Source of the DNA: Aegilops tauschii subsp. strangulata | Taxonomy: Eukaryota > Streptophyta > Magnoliopsida > Poales > Poaceae | Length of the DNA stretch: 64,000 bases | Assembly: GCF_002575655.3 (NCBI RefSeq) | Contig: NC_053040.3 | Span: forward strand, 155,559,148 to 155,623,147 | Direction of reading: 5' to 3' | Part shown: piece after piece, positions 56,491 to 64,000 of the stretch | How positions within the stretch are numbered: the first letter of the stretch is position 1 | Layout of the letters: each line of letters starts with the position of its first letter | Notes under the pieces: model-generated | Seen by the model: the letters and a program-made list of their open reading frames with translations, nothing else | Databases searched by the model: none | Told to the model about the DNA's origin: nothing | Position numbers and translations under genes: made by a program

Positions 56491-57729
56491 CGAGCTATTG
56501 ATCTACAACATAGATATGCTAATACTACCAGGACTAAGTTCTTGATAAATTAACGTTCAATTAATCATATTATTTAAGAACTCCCACCTAGATAGACATC
56601 CCTCTAATTCTCTAAGTGATCATGTGATCCATATCAACTAAACCATGTCCGATCATCACGTGAGATGGAGTAGTTTCAATGTTGAACATCACTATGTTGA
56701 TCATATCTACTATATGATTCACGCTCGACCTTTCGGTCTCAGTGTTCCGAGGCCATATCTGCATATGCTAGGCTCGTCAAGTTTAACCCGAGTATTCTGC
56801 GTGTGCAAAAACTGGCTTGCACCAGTTGTAGATGAACATAGAGCTTTTCACACCCGATCATCACGTGGTGTCTCGGCACGATGAACTTTGGCAACGGTGC
56901 ATACTCAGGGAGAACACTTTTATCTTGAAATTTTAGTGAGAGATCATCTTATAATGCTACCGTCAAACAAAGCAAGATAAGATACATAAAAGATAAACAT
57001 CACATGCAATCAATATAAGTGATATGATATGGCCATCATCATCTTGTGCTTGTGATCTCCATCTTCGAAGAACCGTCATGATCACCATCATCACCGGCGC
57101 GACACCTTGATCTCCATCGTAGCATCGTTGTCGTCTCGCCAACTATTGCTTCTACGAGTATCGCTACCGCTTAGTGATAAAGTAAAGCAATTACAGGGCA
57201 TTTGCATTGCATACAATAAAGCGACAACCATATGGCTCCTGCCAGTTGCCGAGAACTCGGTTACAAAACATGATCATCTCATACAATAAAATATAGCATC
57301 ATGCCTTGACCATATCACATTACAACATGCCCTGCAAAAACAAGTTAGACGTCCTCTACTTTGTTGTTGCAAGTTTTACGTGGTTGCTACGGGCTGAGCA
57401 AGAACCGTTCTTACCTACGCATCAAAACCACAACGATAGTTCGTCAAGTTAGTGTTGTTTTAACCTTCTCAAGGACCGGGCGTAGCCACACTTGGTTCAA
57501 CTAAAGTTGGAGAAACTGACACCCGCCAGCCACCTATGTGCAAAGCACGTCGGTAGAACCTGTCTCGTGTAAGCGTACGCGTAATGTCGGTATGGGCTGC
57601 TTCATCCAACAATACCGCCGAACCAAAGTGTGACATGCTGGTAAGCAGTATGACTTGTATCGCCCACAACTCACTTGTGTTCTACTTGTGCATGTAACAT
57701 CTACGCATAAAACCAGGCTCGGACGGCAC
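56491..57729 (-). other. element C untranslated leader and primer-binding site
   Basis: Long non-coding leader typical of this copia type. Directly inside the LTR the minus strand reads GTGCCGTCCGAGCC where GTGGTATCAGAGCC is expected, so the primer-binding site is decayed. Confidence 0.6.
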
Positions 57730-59467
57730 TGTTGGGGAACATAGTAATTTCAAAAAAAATCCTACGCACACACAGGATCTTGGTGATGCATTGCAATGAG
57801 AGGGGAGAGTGTTGTCCACGTACCCTCATAGACCGAAAGGAGAAGCGTTAGCACAACGCGGTTGATGTAGTCGTACGTCTTCACGATCCGACCGATCCAA
57901 GTATCGAACGTACGGCACCTCCGAGTTCAACACACGTTCAGCTCGATGACGTCCCGCGAACTCCGATCCAGTAGAGCTTCACGGGAGAATTCCATCAGCA
58001 CGACGGCGTGGTGACGGTGATGATGTTGCTACCAACGCAGGGCTTCTCCTAAGCACCGCTACGATATGACCGAGGTGGAATATGGTGGAGGGGGCACCGG
58101 ACACGGCTGGAATAGATCAACAGATCAACTTGTGTGTCTAGAGGTGCCCCTGCCCCTGTATATAAAGGATCAGGGGGAGGAGGCCGGCGGCAAGGAGGAG
58201 GGCGCGCGAGGGAGGAGTCCTACTCCCACCGGGAGTAGGACTCCCTCTTTTCCTAGTTGGAGTAGGAGGGGGAAAGGAAGGGAAGGAGAGAGGGGGAAGG
58301 AAAGGGGGCGCCGCCCCCTCCTTGTCCAATTCGGCCTAGAGGGGGAGGGGGCGCGCGGCCAGCCCTAGCCGCTCCTCCTCTTCTCCACTAAGGCCCATCT
58401 CGGCCCATTAAACTCCCCGAGGGGTTCCGGTAACCCCCGGGTACTCCGGTATATGTCCGAAACTCTCTGAAACCATTCCGGTGTCCGAACATAGTCGTCT
58501 AATATTATCGATCTTTATGTCTCGACAATTTCGATACTCCTCGTCATGTCCGTGATCATATCCGGGACTCCGATCTACCTTCGGTACATCAAAACACAAA
58601 ACTCATAATACCGATCGTCATCTAACTTTAAGCGTGCGGACCCTACGGGTTCAAGAACTATGTAGACATGACCAAGATACGTCTTCGGTCAATAACCAAT
58701 AGCGGAACCTGGATGCTCATATTGGCTCCCACATATTCTACGAAGATCTTTATCGGTCAAACCGCATAACAACATACGTTGTTCCCTTTGTCATCGGTAT
58801 GTTACTTGCCCGAGATTCGATCGTCGGTATCTCAATACCTAGTTCAATCTCATTACCGGCAAGTATCTTTACTCGTTCCGTAATGCATCATCCCGCAACT
58901 AACTCATTAGTCACATTGCTTGCAAGGCTTATAGTGATGTACATTACCGAGAGGGCCCAGAGATACCTCTCCGACAATCGGAGTGACAAATCCTAATCTC
59001 GAAATACGCCAACTCAACAAGTACCTTCGGAGACACCTGTAGAGCACCTTTATAATCACCCAGTTACGCTGTGATGTTTGGTAGCACACAAAGTGTTCCT
59101 CCGGTAAACGGCAGTTGCATAATCTCATAGTCATAGGAACATGTATAAGTCATGAAGAAAGCAATAGCAACATACTAAACGATCAAGTGCTAAGCTAACG
59201 GAATGGGTCAAGTCAATCACATCATTCTCCTAATGATGTGATCCCGTTAATCAAATGACAACTCAGGTCTATGGTTAGGAAACATAACCATCTTTGATTA
59301 ACGAGCTAGTCAAGTAGAGGCATACTAGTGACACCATGTTTGTCTATGTATTCACACATGTATTATGTTTCTGGTTAATACAATTCTAGCATGAATAATA
59401 AACATGTATCATGAAATAAGGAAATAAATAATAACTTTACTATTGCCTCTAGGGCATATTTCCTTCA
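57730..59467 (-). repeat. element C 5' LTR, 1738 bp, complete
   Basis: Minus strand TGAAGGAAATATGCCC to GTTCCCCAACA, with plus-strand GTATATAAAGGATCAGG near 58157 marking the core promoter. Abuts ACGCC at 59468. Confidence 0.92.
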
Positions 59468-59472
59468 ACGCC
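59468..59472. repeat. target-site duplication ACGCC (right)
   Basis: Second copy of the duplication bounding element C. Confidence 0.9.
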
Positions 59473-60727
59473 CCCACCCTCGTGGGCCCCTCAGAGCTCC
59501 ACCGACCTACTTCTTTCGCCTATATATACTCTTATACCCTGAAACCATCGAGGGGAGCCACGAAACGACTTTCCACCGCCGCAACCTTCTGTACCCATGA
59601 GATCCCATCTTGGGGCCTTTTCCTGCGATCTGCCGGAGGGGGATTCGATCACGGAGGGCTTCTACATCAACACCTTAGCCTCTCCGATGATGTGTGAGTA
59701 GTTTACCGTAGACCTTCGGGTCAATAGTTATTAGCTAGATGGCTTCTTCTCTCTCTTTGGATCTCAATACAAGTTTCTCGATGTTCTTGGAGATCTATTC
59801 GATGTAATTCTTTTTGAGGTGTGTTTGCCGAGATCCAATGAATTGTGGGTTTATGATCAAGATTATCTATGAACAATATTTGGTTGTTCTCTGAATTCTT
59901 ATATGCATGATTTGATATCTTTGCAAGTCTCTTCGAAATATCGGTTTAGTTTGGCCTACTAGATTGATCTTTCTTGCAATGGGAGAAGTGCTTAGCTTTG
60001 GGTTCAATCTTGCAGTGCTTGATCCCAGTGACAGAAAGGGAAACGACACGTATTGTATTATTGCCATTGAGGATAAAAATATGGGGTTTATATCATATTG
60101 CTTGAGTTTATCCCTCTACATCATGTCATCTTGCCTAATGTGTTACTCTGTTCTTATGAACTTAATACTCTAGATGCATGCTGGATAGCGGTCGATGTGT
60201 GGAGTAATAGTAGTAGATGCAGAATCGTTTCGGTCTACTTGTCACGGACGTGATGCCTATGTTCATGATCATGCCTAGATATTCTCATAACTATGCACTT
60301 TTCTATCAATTGCTCGGCAGTAATTTGTTCACCCACCGTAATACATGCTATCTTGAGAGAAGCCACTAGTGAAACCTATGGCCCCTGGGTCTACTTTACA
60401 TCATATAAGTTTCCAATCTACAATTCTAGTTTACTATTTACTTTGCAATCTTTACTTTTCAATCTATATAACAAAAATACCAAAAATATTTATCTTATTA
60501 TCTTTATCAGATCTCACTTTTGTAAGTGGCCGTGAAGGGATTGACAACCCCTTTATCGCATTGGTTGCAAGGTTCTTGATTGTTTGTGCAGGTACTAGGC
60601 GATTTGTGTGTAGTCTCCTACTGGATGGATACCTTGGTTCTCAAAAAATGAGGGAAATACTGATGCTACTTTGCTGCATCACCCTTTCCTCTTCAAGGTA
60701 AAACCAGCGCATACTCAAGAGTTAGCA
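59473..60727 (+). repeat. element B 5' LTR, second piece
   Basis: Continues the LTR from CCCACCCTCGTGGG to GAGTTAGCA. TATATATACTC near 59521 is the core promoter. GATTGACAACCCCTTTATCG near 60539 is shared with element A. Confidence 0.9.
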
Positions 60728-60738
60728 AGAAGGATTTC

Positions 60739-60757
60739 TGGCGCCGTTGCTGGGGAG
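60739..60757 (+). promoter_or_regulatory. element B primer-binding site
   Basis: TGGCGCCGTTGCTGGGGAG, a well-kept tRNA-Asp-type site just inside the LTR. Confidence 0.75.
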
Positions 60758-60944
60758 ATCTACGCCAAGTCAAGATATACCAAGTACCCATCACAAACTC
60801 TTATCCCTCGCATTACATTATTTGCCATTTTCCTCTCGTTTTCCTCTCCCCCACTTCACCTTTGCCGTTTTACTCGCCCTTCTTCGTTCGCCTCTTTTCG
60901 CTTGCTTCTTGTTTGCTTGTGTGTTGGATTGATTGTTTGTCACG

Positions 60945-63026
60945 ATGGCTCAAGATAATACTAAATTATGTGACTTTTCCAATACCAACAATAATGATTT
61001 ATTAGCACTCTGATTGTTCCTACTACTGATGCTGAATCTTGTGAAATCAATACTGCTTTGTTAAATCTTGTTATGAAAGATCAGTTTTCTGGCCTTCCTA
61101 GTGAAGATGTCGCTACCCATCTGAACAACTTCGTTGATTTGTGTGATATGAAAAAGAAAAAAGATGTGGATATTGATATTGTTAAATTGAAGCTATTTCC
61201 GTTTTCGCTTAGAGATCATGCTAAAACTTGGTTTTCTTCTTTGCCTAAAAATAGTATTGATTCATGGAATAAGTGCAAAGATGCTTTTATCTCTAAGTAT
61301 TTTCCTCCCGCTAAGATCATCTCTCTTAGAAACGATATTATGAATTTTAAGCAACTTGAGCATGAGCATGTTGCACAAGCTTGGGAGAGGATGAAATTAA
61401 TGATACGTAATTGCCCTACACATGGTTTGAATTTATGGATGATTATACAAAAAAATTATGCCGGATTGAATTTTGCTTCTAGAAATCTTTTAGATTTGGC
61501 CGCGGGAGGCACTTTTATGGAAATCACTTTTGGAGAAGCTACTAAACTCCTAGATAATATTATGGTTAATTATTCTCAATGGCACACCGAAAGATCAACT
61601 AGTAAAAAAGTTCATGCTATTGAAGAGATTAATGTTTTCAGTGGAAAGATGGATGAACTTATGAAATTGTTTGCTAATAAGAGTGTTTCTTCTGATCCTA
61701 ATGATATGCCTTTGTCCACTTTGATTGAGAATAATAATGAATCTATGGATGTGAATTTTGTTGGTAGGAACAATTTTGGTAACAACGCGTATAAAGGAAA
61801 TTTCAATTCTAGGCCGTTTCCTAGTAATTCCTCTAATAATTATGGTAATTCCTACAACAACTCTTATGGAAATTTTAATAAGATGCCCTCTGATTTTGAG
61901 ACTAGTGTTAAAGAATTTATGATTTCGCAAAAGAATTCCAATGCTTTGCTTGAAGAAAAATTGCCTAAGATTGATGAGTTGGCTAGGAACTTGGATAGAA
62001 TTTCTCTTGATGTTGATTCTTTGGAACTTTGATCTATTCCACCTAAGCATGATATCAATGAGTCTCACAAAGCCATGAGAATTTCCATTGATGAGTGCAA
62101 AGAAAGAACCACTAGGATGCGTGCCAAAAAAAGATTGCTTTGTGACAGCGTGTTCTTCTAGTTTCCATTATAATAATGATGAAGATCGAAAAGTGATTCA
62201 TGTGTCTCCTATTAAATCTTTGTTTTCCAACATGAATCTTGATAAAGATGAGACTGGAGATGAGTCAACTTTAGTTAAAAGGCGTCCCACTGATTCGGAC
62301 TTTTTAGGTCTTGATGCAAAAATTGGTAAAAGTGGGATTGAAGAGGTCAAAACTTTACATAGCAATGAACCCACTATTTTTGATTTCAAGGAATTTAATT
62401 ATGATAATTGTTCTTTGATAGATTGTATTTCCTTGTTACAATCCGTGTTAAATTCTCCTCATGCTTATAATCAAAATAAAGCTTTTACCAAACATATCGT
62501 TGATGCTTTGATGCAATACTATGAAGAAAAGCTTGAATTAGAAGTTTCTATCCCTAGAAAACTTTATGATGGGTGGGAACCTACTATTAAAATTAATATT
62601 AAAGATCATGGATGCTATTCATTATGTGATTTGGGTGCTAGTGTTTCCACGATTCCAAAAACTTTGTGTGATGTGCTAGGTTTTCGTGACTTTGATGATT
62701 GTTCTTTAAATTTGCATTTTGCGGATTCCACCATTAAGAAACCTATGGGAAGGATTAATGATGTTCTTATTGTTGCAAATAGGAATTATGTTCCCATGGA
62801 TTTCATTGTTCTTGATATAGATTGCAATCCTACATGTCCTATTATTCTTGGTAGACCTTTCCTTAAAACGATTGGTGCAATTATTGATATGAAAGAAGGA
62901 AATATTAGATTCCAATTTCCATTAAGGAAAGGCACGGAGCACTTACCTAGGAAGAAAATTAAATTTCCTTATGAATCTATTATAGGAGCCACTTATGGAT
63001 TGCATACCAAAGACGACAATACCTAG
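60945..63026 (+). pseudogene. element B gag-protease, mildly decayed
   Basis: ATG at 60945 (MAQDNTKLCDFSNTNNND) hits a TGA at 61011 through a small indel. The main gag frame (61058-62032) has the gag domain (LKLFPFSLRDHAKTWFSSLP, SWNKCKDAFISKYFPPAKII, WERMKLMIRNCPTHGL), then an Asn/Gly/Tyr/Phe-rich tract (NNFGNNAYKGNFNSRPFPS) and ends at TGA 62030. After another shift near 62125, frame 62088-63026 carries a linker and a retropepsin fold with CDLGASVSTIPKTLCDVLGF and CPIILGRPFLKTIGAIIDM. DLGAS in place of DTGA/DSGA is usual for this lineage by memory. No RT follows. Confidence 0.85.
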
Positions 63027-64000
63027 ATCTATTCTTGTTTTTATGCCTAGCTAAGGGCGTTAAACAATAGCGCTTGTTGGGAGGCAACCCAATTTTATTT
63101 TTGTTCCTTGCTTTTTGTTTCTGTTTAGTAATAAATAATTCATATAGATTCTGTTTAGATATTGTTTTATGTTTTAGTTAGTGTTTGTGCCATGTAGAAC
63201 CGTTTGGAAGACATGGGTGAAGTCTTTGCGATCTTGCTTTAAAAACTGAAACTTTAGCGCTCACGAGATTAGCTGCCATTTTTTACTGGACAGTTATTTT
63301 AGGTTGATTATTTTTGCAGATGATTAATAGACAAATTCCTCACGTCCACCAATTTATTTCAGAATTTTTGGAGTTACAGAAGTATACGTTTGATACAGAT
63401 TACTACAGACTGTTCTGTTTTTGACAGATTCTGTTTTTCGTGTGTTGTTTGCTTATTTTGATGAATCTATGGCTAGTATCGGGGGGGTATGAACCATAGA
63501 GAAGTTTGAATACAGTAGGTTTAACACCAATATAAATAAAGAATGAGTTCATTATAGTACCTTAAGGTGGTGATTTGTTTTCTTATACTAACAGAGCTCA
63601 TGAGATTTTCTGTTTGAGTTTTGTGTTGTGAAGTTTTCAAGTTTTTGGGTAAAGATTTGATGGATTTTGGAACAAGGAGTGGCAAGAGCCTAAGCTTGGG
63701 GATGCCCAAGGCACCCCAAGGTAAAATTCAAGGACACCAAAAGCCTAAGCTTGGGGATGCCCTGGAAGGCATCCCCTCTTTCGTCTTCGTCTATTGTTAA
63801 CTTTACTTGAGGCTATATTTTTATTCACCACATGATATGTGTTTTGCTTGGAGCGTCTTGTAAGATTTGATTCTTTGCTTTTTAGTTTACCAAAATCATC
63901 CTTGCTGTACATACCTTTTGGTAGAGACACACATGAATCGGAATTTATTAGAATACTCTATGTGCTTCACTTATATTTTTTGAGCTAGATAGTTTTGCTC
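63027..64000 (+). other. element B non-coding internal domain (to window end)
   Basis: Collinear with element A from 24754. It contains two AAGCTTGGGGATGCCC boxes (about 63691 and 63748) and no coding region. The element continues past 64000. Confidence 0.8.
63753..63776 (+). other. perfect hairpin in element B internal domain
   Basis: GGGGATGCC and GGCATCCCC pair perfectly around the loop CTGGAA. The homologous place in element A (25477-25500) keeps the pairing with one change. Confidence 0.6.

Larger units (their letters stand above)
41167..59467 (-). mobile_element. element C: copia (Angela/BARE-like), minus strand, with nested D
   Basis: The 5' LTR is at 57730-59467 and a truncated 3' LTR at 41167-42232, both minus. 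Between them only the leader, gag and protease start survive (55511-57729); the rest of the internal domain was lost when a deletion removed it together with the 5' end of element D. ACGCC duplications bound the whole. Confidence 0.9.
40857..64000 (+). mobile_element. element B: Athila-type Gypsy, 5' part, runs off the window
   Basis: Same family as element A. The 5' LTR is in two pieces (40857-41166 and 59473-60727) separated by element C. The internal domain runs from 60728 past the window end, with primer-binding site, gag-protease pseudogene (60945-63026) and non-coding sequence. The first LTR bases read TCATACG rather than TGATACG, a point change in the terminal dinucleotide. Inserted into the long Gypsy LTR at 37419. 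Confidence 0.88.

Noticed and set aside
1..64000. tRNA, rRNA or riboswitch genes
   Set aside because: No tRNA-like cloverleaf with A and B boxes or rRNA-like stretch was recognised; only short primer-binding-site complements to tRNAs occur.

Overview
The window reads as intergenic DNA from a large grass genome, almost certainly a Triticeae species (wheat, Aegilops or barley relatives). The basis is the sequence itself: LTR families of kinds I recognise from memory as Triticeae (an Athila-type LTR opening TGATACGTCTCC, an Angela/BARE-type copia LTR carrying ATGCCCTAGAGGCAATAATA in reading sense), several levels of nested insertion, GT-AG style gene fragments, and no bacterial features. Family names are from memory and should be read as 'type', not exact assignment.

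Left third (1-18.6 kb), gene-fragment zone. A small unrecognised gene (121-663) is followed by short non-autonomous Helitrons, including three head to tail (7463-8150). A repeated block is split by a 4.2 kb solo Gypsy LTR (2609-6818, TSD GTCGT). Then come two decayed DUF295/KIB-type F-box-associated gene fragments (8150-8690 and 11317-13580), a decayed 3'-5' exonuclease-like gene on the minus strand (9479-10231), a DUF4283-like gene (14267-14773) and a 5'-truncated L1-type LINE on the minus strand (about 14825-16665).

Middle third (18.6-37.1 kb), nest 1. A 5'-truncated Ty1-copia element (gag, integrase, RT, RNase H, 3' LTR 35290-37109) is split by two insertions. The first is a complete but decayed Athila-type, gag/protease-only element A (20877-30801, TSD ACAAG), which itself holds a solo copia LTR (26776-28490, TSD GAGTC). 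The second is a 3.2 kb solo Gypsy LTR (31484-34670, TSD GAAGT).

Right third (37.4-64 kb), nest 2. A long Gypsy LTR (37419-40856) is entered by a second Athila-type element B (40857 to beyond the window). B's 5' LTR is split by a copia element C on the minus strand (41167-59467, TSD ACGCC), and C's gag/protease region is split by a Tekay-like chromovirus D (42229-55510). D keeps a gag-pol in one frame (46820-51271) broken only by two in-frame stops. One deletion with CCCT microhomology at the left C/D junction removed D's 5' promoter and part of C.

Most notable observation: the long LTRs of four different Gypsy families here carry a small acidic open segment bounded by a splice-acceptor-like AG and a GC-type donor (AG|GCAAG, GCGAG in one copy). 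Every copy has a length that is a multiple of three and is read in the same phase, although the 31484 copy contains two stops. In two families a later AG is followed by an acidic terminal segment open in the matching phase. This looks like a recurrent, possibly spliced, LTR-encoded small acidic protein; it is an inference that needs transcript data.
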